Part shown: positions 1-9,626 of the stretch, piece by piece
Numbering within the stretch: the first letter of the stretch is position 1
Layout of the letters: every line of letters begins with the position of its first letter
Assembly: GCA_947475855.1 (NCBI GenBank)
Contig: CANJPN010000078.1
Span: forward strand, 1 to 15,723
Direction of reading: 5' to 3'
DNA length: 15,723 bases
DNA from: Bradyrhizobiaceae bacterium
GTDB taxonomy: Bacteria; Pseudomonadota; Alphaproteobacteria; Rhizobiales; Hyphomicrobiaceae
Program-made: the position numbers and the translations under genes
The notes under the pieces: generated by a model
Databases searched by the model: none
The model's input: only the letters and a program-made list of their open reading frames with translations
What the model was told of the DNA's origin: nothing

Positions 1-2
1 TC

Positions 3-314
3 GAGCCCGAGAACGACAAGAACCCGGTCATTTCCCTGCGCGAGATCGCCGACAAGAAGCTGCCGCCGGACGACCTTCGCGAAAGCCTGATTCATTCGAT
101 CCAGAAGAACGTCGAAGTCGACGAGCCAGAGTCGCAATCCGCGCCGCTGCTCCCCGCTGACCGCCGCGCTCCAGTACTTGGCCGCGACGACCAGTCTGCC
201 GACAGCCAGGTCGATGTGATGACCGAAGAGCAGTTGCTCCGTGGCCTCGAGAGCCTGACCCCGACCGAGCCGTCCGCTGCCATCGGTGCGGGTGGTGGCG
301 GTGGAGGCCGCTGA
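3..314 (+). CDS. rpoZ: DNA-directed RNA polymerase omega subunit, 3' part
   Basis: This is the C-terminal 103 residues of omega, the small subunit that helps assemble and stabilise RNA polymerase by clamping beta-prime. The start lies left of the window. The visible part opens with a stretch containing NDKNPVISLREIADKKL, which matches the conserved alphaproteobacterial omega segment (NDKNPV..LREIA, then L.E.LIHS.QK..EVDEPE). After about residue 45 the tail is low in similarity to anything I recognise. It is rich in Asp, Glu, Ser and Pro and ends in a run of glycines before TGA. The next gene, rsh, is the usual neighbour of rpoZ in Proteobacteria, and omega is linked to (p)ppGpp binding in E. 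coli. Identity is secure; the function of the Gly-rich tail is unknown. Confidence 0.93.
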   Translation, partial: EPENDKNPVISLREIADKKLPPDDLRESLIHSIQKNVEVDEPESQSAPLLPADRRAPVLGRDDQSADSQVDVMTEEQLLRGLESLTPTEPSAAIGAGGGGGGR

Positions 315-450
315 ACCAAGCGACGACTGCGGTTCGCTCGATCAACCTCACACGAAGATCTCCGGCTCCAGCCGATCCGGAGGATATCTCGCTATTGGAC
401 CGGCTATCGTGCATTTACCGCCTGAGGTGTGTCCGAAAATACAGGACCAC

Positions 451-480
451 TTGAATACGCTTTGCCGGCGAAACTTATAT
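451..480 (+). promoter_or_regulatory. candidate sigma70-type promoter for rsh
   Basis: TTGAAT (451-456) is followed after 18 nt by TTATAT (475-480), in an unusually AT-rich patch of the 239-nt rpoZ-rsh spacer. It would give a leader of roughly 65 nt before the rsh ATG. The match is by eye and alphaproteobacterial promoters are loose, so this is a moderate guess. The rest of the spacer shows only a weak 6-bp inverted repeat (CTCCGG 360-365 / CCGGAG 377-382) with no T-run. Confidence 0.4.
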
Positions 481-553
481 CTGCAGTGAATTTCGGCGTG
501 GTAGTCCGTACCGCTCCGAACTGCAGGGCCTTCAGTTCGAGGGGTACGCGCCA

Positions 554-2851
<2,298 letters not shown>

Positions 2852-2871
2852 AAAGGGCAGCAACAGTCGCA

Positions 2872-3654
2872 ATGTCGTCGCCACTCCCCCCACCTCAGCT
2901 TCGCCTCGGCGTCAATATCGACCACGTCGCGACCGTCCGTAATGCGCGTGGCGGCGTGCACCCGGATCCGGTCAAAGCCGCCATGACCGCGATCGCCGCT
3001 GGCGCCGATGGCATCACCGCCCATCTGCGCGAGGACCGCCGCCATATTCGCGATGCCGACATGGCCAACCTGAAGGCCGCCATCGGTGCGACGCCGCTCA
3101 ATTTCGAAATGGCCGCAACCAAGCAGATGCTGGACATCGCCCTGAGCGTGAAGCCACACGCCGCGTGCCTCGTACCCGAGCGCCGAACCGAGCGGACGAC
3201 GGAAGGTGGCCTCGACGTTGTCGGCCAGCACGATCACCTCGTGCCGTTCGCCTCCGAACTGAAGCGCGCCGGAGTCCGCGTATCCCTGTTCATCGAGCCA
3301 TCCAGGGAAGCGTTGGAAGCTGCCAGATCGATCGGTGCTGCGATTGTCGAACTTCACACCGGAGCCTGGTGCGAAGCCATGATGGCACGCGATGAGACGA
3401 GCGCCGCCCGTGAATTCGAACGCATTCGCACGTCCGCCGAGTATGCTGCGGGCCTTGGCCTCGAGTGCCATGCGGGCCATGGCCTCGACTACCACACCGC
3501 TCGCCAAGTGGCGGCACTTCCTCAGATCGTCGAACTCAACATCGGGCACTTCCTGATCGGGGACGCCATCTTCGTTGGCCTCTTCCAAGCCGTAAAAACA
3601 ATGCGCACCGCCATGTCCGAAGGCCGCAGAGCCATCGCTGGAGACACCAAGTGA
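2872..3654 (+). CDS. pdxJ: pyridoxine 5'-phosphate synthase
   Basis: PdxJ joins 1-deoxy-D-xylulose 5-phosphate with 3-amino-2-oxopropyl phosphate to form pyridoxine 5'-phosphate, the last ring-closing step of DXP-dependent vitamin B6 synthesis in the cytosol. The 260-aa protein has the TIM-barrel family signatures: NIDHVATVRNARG near residues 15-27, H51 in ITAHLREDRRHI, E79 in NFEMA and H203 in CHAGHGLDY. These correspond to the catalytic His45, Glu72 and His193 of the E. coli enzyme. It sits 20 nt after rsh, with AAGGG at about 2854-2858 as a distant ribosome binding site, and its TGA overlaps the acpS start. A pdxJ-acpS pair is widespread in Proteobacteria. Nothing looks damaged. Confidence 0.96.
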   Translation: MSSPLPPPQLRLGVNIDHVATVRNARGGVHPDPVKAAMTAIAAGADGITAHLREDRRHIRDADMANLKAAIGATPLNFEMAATKQMLDIALSVKPHAACLVPERRTERTTEGGLDVVGQHDHLVPFASELKRAGVRVSLFIEPSREALEAARSIGAAIVELHTGAWCEAMMARDETSAAREFERIRTSAEYAAGLGLECHAGHGLDYHTARQVAALPQIVELNIGHFLIGDAIFVGLFQAVKTMRTAMSEGRRAIAGDTK

Positions 3655-4070
3655 TCCTTGGAATCGGTAACGATATGATCGACATACGGCGCATCGAGGA
3701 GACGCTGGCCCGGTTCGGCGACCGGTTCATCGGACGAGTGTTCACCCCGATCGAGCGGGCTCGTTCCGAACGCCGCCGAGACGCCCCCCGGATCGCCTCC
3801 TACGCCAAGCGGTTCGCCGCAAAGGAGGCATGCTCCAAGGCGCTTGGCACAGGCCTACGCAAAGGCGTGTTCTGGCGCGATATGGGAGTCGTGAACCTAT
3901 CCTCCGGCCGTCCGACCCTTTCGCTGACCGGGGGCGCCGCCCGGCACCTCGAAATGTTGACCCCGCCGGGTCACGTGCCGCGTATCGACCTCACGCTGAC
4001 CGACGACTTTCCGTATGCCCAGGCAATCGTGATCATTTCGGCGTTACCCACCAAGGAAGACTCCCGTTGA
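3651..4070 (+). CDS. acpS: holo-[acyl-carrier-protein] synthase
   Basis: AcpS transfers 4'-phosphopantetheine from coenzyme A to the serine of acyl carrier protein, activating it for fatty-acid synthesis. The 139-aa product opens MILGIGNDMIDIRRIE, with metal-binding D8, and carries FAAKEACSKALGTG with E59. These are the two signature acidic residues of the family. I choose the GTG at 3651, which overlaps the pdxJ stop (GTGA) and places IGNDMIDI at its usual position close to the N-terminus. An open frame extends upstream inside pdxJ, but those residues do not resemble AcpS. Translational coupling to pdxJ is likely from the 4-nt overlap. No obvious T-rich terminator follows. Confidence 0.94.
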   Translation: MILGIGNDMIDIRRIEETLARFGDRFIGRVFTPIERARSERRRDAPRIASYAKRFAAKEACSKALGTGLRKGVFWRDMGVVNLSSGRPTLSLTGGAARHLEMLTPPGHVPRIDLTLTDDFPYAQAIVIISALPTKEDSR

Positions 4071-4167
4071 GTGTGTGATTAATGCCTCGCCTGCGTCGCC
4101 CGAATTCATTGTTCGAGAACGAAAAAACTACCGCCACATCGTCGCCTGAGCTATGCATGTGACTGGT

Positions 4168-4196
4168 TTGCGCCAACCGCGGGAAACAGCTATAGC
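4168..4196 (+). promoter_or_regulatory. candidate sigma70-type promoter for lepB-rnc-era-nadX
   Basis: TTGCGC (4168-4173), a 17-nt spacer and TATAGC (4191-4196) lie in the 186-nt acpS-lepB spacer. They sit about 60 nt before the preferred lepB ATG. Spacing is ideal and both boxes fit the consensus moderately well. This is the best by-eye promoter in the window. It suggests lepB and the genes after it can be transcribed separately from rsh-pdxJ-acpS. Confidence 0.5.
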
Positions 4197-4256
4197 GTCC
4201 CTTGTAAAGCGGCGGTCCTGTAGAGGGCCCAGAGGGTGCTCGACCCGGAGAGTTGG

Positions 4257-5027
4257 ATGAGCCTGCAGACCGACGCGCATAAGCACCGGGATGGTACGTG
4301 GTGGGAGACTGGCAAGATCGTCGTCCAGGCGCTTATGCTCGCCATGGTCGTTCGCGTCTTCTTCTACCAACCGTTCAATATTCCATCCGGTTCGATGAAG
4401 CCGACGCTGCTCGTCGGCGATTATCTGTTCGTGTCCAAGCTCGCTTATGGCTACAGCCGCTATTCGTTCCCGGGCGGCATCAATTTGCTCTCCGGCCGGG
4501 TGCTCAAGGCTGAGCCCAAGCGCGGCGACGTCGCCGTATTCAAGCTGCCGCGTGACAACTCCACGGACTACATCAAGCGCGTCATCGGCCTGCCCGGCGA
4601 CGAAGTACAGATGCGTTCGGGTGTTCTCTACATCAATGGCAAGTCGATCCCGAAGCGTCGCATCGGCGACTTCACGACCCGTGAGGAGGAAGGCCCGCCG
4701 CGTCGTCTTCCCCTGTTCGAGGAAGAACTGCCTAACGGCGTGAAGTACAAAGTGCTCGACAGCGAGCCCAACGGCCCCTTCGACAACACCTCGATCTTCA
4801 AGGTCCCGGTCGGCCATTACTTCATGATGGGCGACAACCGGGACAATTCGACAGACAGCCGCGCCACTTGGGGTGTAGGCTTCGTACCGCTCGAGAATTT
4901 CGTCGGCCGTGCCGAAATTATCTTTTTCTCGGGCGCCTTCGATGAGCCGGATGCCTTTAGCCTCTTTTCACCGTGGCGGTGGCCGTTCGATATTCGCTGG
5001 AACCGCTTTTTCAACCTCGTCCGTTAG
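4257..5027 (+). CDS. lepB: signal peptidase I
   Basis: LepB is the membrane serine protease that cuts signal peptides from exported proteins on the periplasmic side. The 256-aa product has one N-terminal membrane segment at about residues 20-37, then the family boxes: IPSGSMKPTL with nucleophile S46, DYIKRVIGLPGD with general-base K107, and MGDNRDNSTDSR late in the protein. I prefer the ATG at 4257, which has GGAGAG (4246-4251) five nt upstream. A GTG at 4236 would add seven residues but has no well-spaced ribosome binding site. An insertion of about 30 residues between VLYINGK and the MGDN box is within normal variation for alphaproteobacteria. rnc follows almost at once, as is usual, since lepB-rnc-era is a classic operon. 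Confidence 0.95.
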   Translation: MSLQTDAHKHRDGTWWETGKIVVQALMLAMVVRVFFYQPFNIPSGSMKPTLLVGDYLFVSKLAYGYSRYSFPGGINLLSGRVLKAEPKRGDVAVFKLPRDNSTDYIKRVIGLPGDEVQMRSGVLYINGKSIPKRRIGDFTTREEEGPPRRLPLFEEELPNGVKYKVLDSEPNGPFDNTSIFKVPVGHYFMMGDNRDNSTDSRATWGVGFVPLENFVGRAEIIFFSGAFDEPDAFSLFSPWRWPFDIRWNRFFNLVR

Positions 5028-5044
5028 AATTGATTGCACGCACT

Positions 5045-5752
5045 GTGTCTCGCAAACGAAAGTACTCAGATCTGGAGAAGGCCCTCGGCCATCGCTTCAA
5101 GGACCAGGACCTCGTCACACGGGCCCTGACCCATTCCAGCACGCGTGGCAACGGCTCGAGGGATGACAACGAGCGCCTCGAGTTCCTGGGCGACCGAGTC
5201 TTGGGGCTCGCCATTGCAGCCGCGCTGATCGAAGCATTCCCCGAGTCTGCGGAAGGCGATCTCGCCCGCCGCTTCAACCAACTCGTCAAGCGCGAGACGT
5301 GCGCCGCGATGGGCCGCTCGATCGAACTGGGCCGCAACCTCATCCTTTCTGACAGCGAGGCGAGTAGCGGCGGTCGCGACAAGGACACCATCATTGCCGA
5401 CGGCGTTGAGGCGCTGCTGGGAGCAGCCTTCATCGACGCAGGCTTCGACAAAGCCCGTGGCATTGTACTCAAGCTGTGGCAGACCCATTTAGCTGGGAAG
5501 GGGAACGCTGTCGCCGATCCGAAATCGGCTCTGCAGGAATGGGCGCAAGGCCGCGGCCTCCCCTTGCCCCGCTACGTCGAAATCTCCCGCAGCGGGCCAG
5601 ACCACGCCCCCCGCTTCATCTCCGAGGTCAGGATCGCCGGCTGCAAGCCGGCGCAAGGGACCGGTAGCTCGAAACGTGCCGCTGAGCAGGCCGCCGCCAG
5701 CGCGATGCTGGCCCGCGAAGGCGTTATGAGCGAGACCGTCCATGCAAACTGA
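5045..5752 (+). CDS. rnc: ribonuclease III
   Basis: RNase III cuts double-stranded RNA, mainly in rRNA precursor processing and mRNA decay. The N-terminal nuclease domain carries NERLEFLGDRVLGL, the family signature, and the second acidic site in IIADGVEALLGAAFIDAGF. A double-stranded RNA-binding domain follows from DPKSALQEWAQ to about KRAAEQAAASAML. With the GTG start at 5045 the protein is 235 aa, close to the usual 220-240. A TTG at 5030 is possible, and an open frame continues upstream inside lepB, but those residues do not resemble RNase III. No strong ribosome binding site precedes the GTG, so coupling to lepB, which ends 17 nt earlier, is plausible. The end overlaps era by 11 nt. Confidence 0.94.
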   Translation: MSRKRKYSDLEKALGHRFKDQDLVTRALTHSSTRGNGSRDDNERLEFLGDRVLGLAIAAALIEAFPESAEGDLARRFNQLVKRETCAAMGRSIELGRNLILSDSEASSGGRDKDTIIADGVEALLGAAFIDAGFDKARGIVLKLWQTHLAGKGNAVADPKSALQEWAQGRGLPLPRYVEISRSGPDHAPRFISEVRIAGCKPAQGTGSSKRAAEQAAASAMLAREGVMSETVHAN

Positions 5753-6674
5753 CCGGCCCAAACAAACTGACCGGACTGACCAGCGCTTCGGATTCGTCGC
5801 CGTCATCGGCGCCCCGAATGCCGGCAAATCGACGCTCGTCAACGCCCTCGTCGGCGCCAAGGTGACGATCGTCTCCCATAAAGTGCAGACGACACGCATG
5901 CCGATCCGTGGCATCGCCGTCGAGGGCAAGAGCCAGCTCGTCTTCATCGACACGCCCGGCATCTTCGCCCCTCGCCGCCGCCTCGACCGCGCCATGGTGC
6001 ACGCGGCTTGGACCGGCGCAAAGGACGCCGACGCCGTCGTCCTCGTGATCGACGCCGCGCGCGGCCTCACCGAGGAGGTCGAGGCCATCGTCAGCCGTCT
6101 GAAGGACAGCCGGGTCCCTCGCGCGCTCGTTCTGAACAAGGTCGATCGTCTCGAGAACAAGCAGCAGTTGCTCGAACTCTCGACCCGCATCCACGCACTG
6201 GTGTCGTTCGATACTGTATTCATGATCTCCGCGCTGTCGGGCGACGGCGTCGCGGACATCCGCCGCTATCTCTCATCGAAAGTCCCCCTCGGCCCCTGGC
6301 ACTACCCGGAGGACGACATCTCCGACCTGCCAGCCCGTCTGCTCGCCGCCGAGATCACCCGCGAGAAGATGTTCGTCCGCTTGCACGACGAACTTCCCTA
6401 CTCCGCGACCATCGAGACGACGGACTGGAAAGAGATGAAGGACGGTTCGGTCCGCATCGAGCAGACGATGTTCGTAGAGCGCGACGGCCAGAAGAAGATC
6501 GTGCTCGGCAAGGGCGGCCAGACCATCAAGCAGATTTCGAGCGAGGCCCGCGCCGAATTGAAGGAATTGCTGGACCGCAACGTCCATCTCTTCCTGTTCG
6601 TGAAGGTCCGCGAAAGCTGGAGCGACGACCCGGAACGCTATCGCGAGATGGGCCTAGAGATGCCCAAGGAATAG
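5742..6674 (+). CDS. era: GTPase Era
   Basis: Era is a GTPase that binds the 3' end of 16S rRNA and helps mature the 30S subunit. Its 310 aa contain all G motifs: GAPNAGKST (23-31), TT in KVQTTR (50-51), DTPG (70-73), NKVD (132-135) and SAL (163-165). A C-terminal KH domain follows, with GKGG at 256-259 within VLGKGGQTIKQI. The ATG lies inside the end of rnc, giving an 11-nt overlap and probable coupling. The first 14 residues are a polar QTDRPK/QTDRTD repeat ahead of the conserved FGFVAVIGAPNAGKS, caused by a short DNA duplication described in the findings. recO is the common next gene in many Proteobacteria; here an aspartate dehydrogenase follows instead. Confidence 0.96.
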   Translation: MQTDRPKQTDRTDQRFGFVAVIGAPNAGKSTLVNALVGAKVTIVSHKVQTTRMPIRGIAVEGKSQLVFIDTPGIFAPRRRLDRAMVHAAWTGAKDADAVVLVIDAARGLTEEVEAIVSRLKDSRVPRALVLNKVDRLENKQQLLELSTRIHALVSFDTVFMISALSGDGVADIRRYLSSKVPLGPWHYPEDDISDLPARLLAAEITREKMFVRLHDELPYSATIETTDWKEMKDGSVRIEQTMFVERDGQKKIVLGKGGQTIKQISSEARAELKELLDRNVHLFLFVKVRESWSDDPERYREMGLEMPKE

Positions 6675-6679
6675 ATCGC

Positions 6680-7495
6680 ATGACCAACAAGAAACGCGTC
6701 GCGATCGCCGGTTTCGGCGCGATCGGCAAGGAACTGGCACGCCGCCTGATCGACGGCTCGATGCCCGATTTCGAGCTGTCCGTCATCGGCGCCCGCGATC
6801 CCGCAAAAACCAGGACCGAAGCCGCAGCGATCCTGAAGCGCACGGTCCCCGTCGTCGCGTCTACCGAACTCTCGGGCAAAGCCGACATCCTGCTCGAATG
6901 CGTGCCGACGCCGGCTTTCCGCGGCGTCGTGGAGCCCGCCCTCGCCTCGGGCATGACCGTCATCACCGTCAGCGGTGCAGCGCTGCTCGACAACATGGAT
7001 CTCGAGCAGGTCGCGCGCAAAGGCGGCGGTCAGCTCATCCTCGCGACCGGCGCGATCGTCGGCCTCGACGCAATCCGCGCAGCCCGCTTCGGCAAGATCG
7101 AAAGCGTGAAGATGATCACGCGCAAGCCGCCGAAATCGCTCGCCACCGCCAAGCAGGTCGTCGAGGATGGCAAGGACCTGTTCGCGCTCACCGAGCCGGA
7201 GCTGCTCTTCAAGGGCACAGCCCGCGAAGGCGCACGCCGCTTTCCAGCGAACGTCAACGTCGCCGCCGCCATCGCATTGGCCGGCGCCGGCCCCGACCGC
7301 ACCGAACTCGAGATCTGGACCGACCCCGCCGTCGAGCGCAACACGCATCGCGTCGTCATCGAAGCGGACACCGCCCGCATCGAAGTCGCGATCGCCAACG
7401 TGCCCTCGGAAAATCCCGGCACCGGCCGCATCACCGCGCTCAGCATGCTCGCCGCCCTCGACCGCCTCGCCGCCCCGATGGTCTTCGGCACCTGA
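6680..7495 (+). CDS. nadX: L-aspartate dehydrogenase
   Basis: The 271-aa protein matches the aspartate dehydrogenase family, which oxidises L-aspartate with NAD(P)+ to iminoaspartate. The imine can feed quinolinate/NAD synthesis or be hydrolysed to oxaloacetate and ammonia. Visible features are an N-terminal Rossmann motif GFGAIG (11-16), FPANVNVAAAIALAG (188-202), and DPAVERNTH ending at H223, the conserved active-site histidine position. The ATG at 6680 is 5 nt after the era stop and has AAGGA (6666-6670) nine nt upstream, inside era. An open frame continues upstream but is only a shadow of era. Co-transcription with lepB-rnc-era is likely from spacing. No nadA or nadB is in the window to confirm a role in NAD synthesis, so the symbol rests on family membership. 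Confidence 0.88.
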   Translation: MTNKKRVAIAGFGAIGKELARRLIDGSMPDFELSVIGARDPAKTRTEAAAILKRTVPVVASTELSGKADILLECVPTPAFRGVVEPALASGMTVITVSGAALLDNMDLEQVARKGGGQLILATGAIVGLDAIRAARFGKIESVKMITRKPPKSLATAKQVVEDGKDLFALTEPELLFKGTAREGARRFPANVNVAAAIALAGAGPDRTELEIWTDPAVERNTHRVVIEADTARIEVAIANVPSENPGTGRITALSMLAALDRLAAPMVFGT

Positions 7496-7527
7496 AGAAA
7501 ATCAAATCGTTATGCAATAAACACTGC

Positions 7528-7582
7528 CGTCATGGTCCGCCCCGGATCAGTGTCCGGGATAAACTCCGACGGACCATCCACG
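7528..7582. repeat. intergenic palindromic repeat (nested stem)
   Basis: Between the convergent genes nadX and the first Bug protein lies a nested inverted repeat. Outer arms are ATGGTCCG (7532-7539) and CGGACCAT (7570-7577), both perfect over 8 bp. Inner arms are CCCGGA (7541-7546) and TCCGGG (7553-7558) around a 6-nt loop. Flanking CGT (7528-7530) and ACG (7580-7582) extend the symmetry with one mismatched position. The frame CGTCATGG...CCATCCACG is the layout of a very common dispersed palindrome in Bradyrhizobium and Rhodopseudomonas relatives, here with a diverged core. It may also end transcription from both sides, though no T-run follows. Confidence 0.65.
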
Positions 7583-7628
7583 TCACGTCCGTAGCTTGCT
7601 GCCGATCTCAGTGAACTGCGGAAAGACC

Positions 7629-8621
7629 TTACTTCGGTAGCTTGATGCCAGCCTTGGCAATCACGTCGCCCCAGGCCTTCGCTTCCGAGCGTAGCTCGGC
7701 GCTGATCCTGACCGCATCCGTCGTACCGCCAACGAAGCCGAACTTGGCGAACCGCTCCTGTACGCCCTTGTCGCCGATCGCAGCATCGACCGCCTTCGCA
7801 AGCTGCCCGACAATAGTCGCCGGCGTCCCCTTCGGCGCGGCCAGTAGCCACCAATTCGATGCACCGAATTCGCCGACACCGCTCTCCGCGATCGTCGGCA
7901 CGTCAGGCAACGCCGGCAGCCGCTTCTCGCTCGACACCGCCAGCGGCTTCACGGTTCCCGCCTCGATGTGCCCCGCCCCCACGGCAACACCACCGAGATA
8001 GAGCTGGATGTCGTTGCGCAGCAGCCCCTGCACGGCCGGCGGCGCACCCTGGAACGGCACATGTACCATGTCGATCCCAGCCATCAGCTTCAGGCGTTCC
8101 ACCGCCAGATGCGGTGTCGTCCCGAAACTCGGCGAACCGAAGTTGAGCTTGCCCGGATTGGCTTTCGCGTAGGCGATGAACTCGCCCAGCGTCTTCGCTG
8201 GAGTACTCGGATGCGTGAAGATCACCGAAGGTACGTCCGCGACCTTGGCCACCGGCACGAAATCCGTCAGCGGATCGAATGTCATCGACGGAAACAGGAA
8301 CTGGTTGGTGACGAAGTTGTTCGTCGCGCCGAGCAGCAACGTGTACCCGTCCGGCGCCGCTGTCGCCACCGCCTGCGCGCCGAGATTGCCACCCGCGCCC
8401 GGCCGCGCCATCACGATCAGCCTCTGCCCGAGCTTGGCCTCCATCGGCTCCGAAACCGCCCGCAGCACGACATCGCCCGCACCACCCGCCGCATACGGCA
8501 CGATCACCGTGATCGCACGATCGGGATAAGCCGACTGCGCCAACGCCATCGGCGCCAGCGACGCCACCACCAGACAAGCAGCGACGCAAACTCCGATTGA
8601 TCCGGTTCGGCTGATAAGCAT
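7629..8621 (-). CDS. Bug/TctC-family periplasmic substrate-binding protein (first copy)
   Basis: This is a tripartite tricarboxylate transporter (TTT) type binding protein of 330 aa. Such proteins capture carboxylates or other small ligands in the periplasm. The N-terminus MLISRTGS plus a hydrophobic stretch ending in MALAQS is a clear signal peptide, probably cut after residue 28. The mature part starts YPDRAITVIVPYAAGGAGD, the family opening, and continues with RPGAGGNLGAQAVA and FGTTPHLAVE. I choose the ATG at 8621, which has GAGGG (plus-strand 8629-8633) seven nt upstream. An ATG at 8648 directly abuts the stop of the upstream hydrolase gene and would add nine charged residues. No TctA or TctB membrane gene is in the window. 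The ligand cannot be inferred. Confidence 0.9.
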   Translation of the reverse strand: MLISRTGSIGVCVAACLVVASLAPMALAQSAYPDRAITVIVPYAAGGAGDVVLRAVSEPMEAKLGQRLIVMARPGAGGNLGAQAVATAAPDGYTLLLGATNNFVTNQFLFPSMTFDPLTDFVPVAKVADVPSVIFTHPSTPAKTLGEFIAYAKANPGKLNFGSPSFGTTPHLAVERLKLMAGIDMVHVPFQGAPPAVQGLLRNDIQLYLGGVAVGAGHIEAGTVKPLAVSSEKRLPALPDVPTIAESGVGEFGASNWWLLAAPKGTPATIVGQLAKAVDAAIGDKGVQERFAKFGFVGGTTDAVRISAELRSEAKAWGDVIAKAGIKLPK

Positions 8622-8648
8622 GTTACGGCCCTCGCTTCTGGCTCTCAT

Positions 8649-9545
8649 CTAAAGATCGACGCGCATCAAATCGTGCGCCATGCGAACCGGACCGTCGTAG
8701 CGGCTGCGAATGTCCCGCGCCATGGCGTCGAGCTGATGCGGCCCCATCTGATCGACCGGCAGGTGCTTGCCCGCCGCGCGCTTCAACACCGGGCTCAGCG
8801 AATCCACGTGACCGATATGCGTCGCGATCAACTGCTTCACGTTCGCCGACGCCGCAAGACTGCCGAGCTCCAGCGGGCTCGTGTGAGCGACCGTGCCGAC
8901 ACCCGACTTGCGCCGGTGCTCCATGAACTCTTCCGAAAACGTACACTCGTGGATCAGCAGGTCCGCGTCCTGCGCGAGCACCTTAAGATTGGGGCACGGC
9001 TTGCTGTCGCCGCTGAACGCCACGACCTTGCCTTCCGCTTCGATCCGGAACCCGAAGCAGCGCGCGATGTCCCGTTCGATGTGATCGACCTCGACCGCCG
9101 TCATCCGCAGATGCTCGTCCTCGTAGATCACGCCCGCCGCGTCGTATTCGCGAACCACCGGCCGCATCGCCTCCATGTTCTCTTGCCGCGCGCGGTAGTG
9201 CGCCCGTGCACGGAAATCGACGTCGAACGCGCCGCCCTCGAACAGATGCCCGGTGAACTTCGCCGTTCCCGCCGGCCCAACGATCAGCGGCGAACCGACC
9301 GTATTCAGCATCCACGCCGAAATCAGCATGAACGGCAGTTCGGCGATGTGGTCGTGATGCAGATGCGTCAGGAAGATACGCTTCACGTCGGCCGGGCTGA
9401 CGTTGGCGCGCATCATCTGCCGGGTCGCGCCGTGCCCGCAATCGAGTAAGTAGTGCTCGCCGTTGTCGAGCGTGACGAGGATGGAGGTATGGCACCTGTC
9501 GGGGTCCGGCAGCGCGGCCCCTGTTCCGAGCATCACGACGCGCAC
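8649..9545 (-). CDS. RNase Z-like metallo-beta-lactamase-fold hydrolase
   Basis: This is a 298-aa metal-dependent hydrolase. The key zinc motif HLHHDH (61-66) sits in FLTHLHHDHIAELP, close to the RNase Z consensus, with further probable ligands H155, D180 in FSGDS, H221 and H243 in THIGH. I choose the GTG at 9545 because GGAGG (plus-strand 9551-9555) lies five nt upstream and the protein then opens RVVMLGTGAALPDPDR, as its relatives do. The open frame continues upstream, but through a terminator and a tRNA gene, so that extension is not coding. The gene abuts the first Bug gene and likely shares its transcript. Proteins of this type include tRNA 3'-processing enzymes and arylsulfatase-like enzymes; the substrate here is not decided. 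Confidence 0.85.
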   Translation of the reverse strand: MRVVMLGTGAALPDPDRCHTSILVTLDNGEHYLLDCGHGATRQMMRANVSPADVKRIFLTHLHHDHIAELPFMLISAWMLNTVGSPLIVGPAGTAKFTGHLFEGGAFDVDFRARAHYRARQENMEAMRPVVREYDAAGVIYEDEHLRMTAVEVDHIERDIARCFGFRIEAEGKVVAFSGDSKPCPNLKVLAQDADLLIHECTFSEEFMEHRRKSGVGTVAHTSPLELGSLAASANVKQLIATHIGHVDSLSPVLKRAAGKHLPVDQMGPHQLDAMARDIRSRYDGPVRMAHDLMRVDL

Positions 9546-9550
9546 GACGA

Positions 9551-9555
9551 CCTCC
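9551..9555 (-). promoter_or_regulatory. ribosome binding site fixing the hydrolase start
   Basis: GGAGG on the minus strand lies five nt before the GTG at 9545. It is the strongest Shine-Dalgarno match near this gene. It decides for GTG over the internal ATG at 9533 and over any start inside the tRNA. Confidence 0.75.
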
Positions 9556-9591
9556 GCACCAGGGCTTTGCCCGCACCGGGGCACGCAAACG

Positions 9592-9613
9592 AAAAAAGCC
9601 CGGCGAACCGGGC
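9592..9613 (-). terminator. rho-independent terminator of tRNA-Leu
   Basis: Read on the minus strand, GCCCGG (9613-9608), a TTCG tetraloop, CCGGGC (9603-9598) and six T residues (9597-9592) form a textbook intrinsic terminator with an extra-stable UUCG loop. It starts 13 nt after the encoded CCA end of the tRNA. It lies only 46 nt before the GTG start of the metallo-hydrolase on the same strand. Confidence 0.92.
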
Positions 9614-9626
9614 CTCTTCGAGAATT

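Noticed and set aside
360..382. CTCCGG/CCGGAG inverted repeat after rpoZ as a terminator
   Set aside because: There are only 6 paired bases around an 11-nt loop and no T-run follows.
6008..6679. Upstream extension of the aspartate dehydrogenase frame through era
   Set aside because: The extension is Arg/Pro-rich out-of-frame era sequence. The Rossmann start MTNKKRVAIAGFGAIG and a ribosome binding site fix the start at 6680.
6638..7348. 236-codon minus-strand open frame opposite nadX
   Set aside because: It is antisense to a gene with clear family motifs; its Gly/Asp/Ala-rich composition is typical of GC-rich shadow frames.
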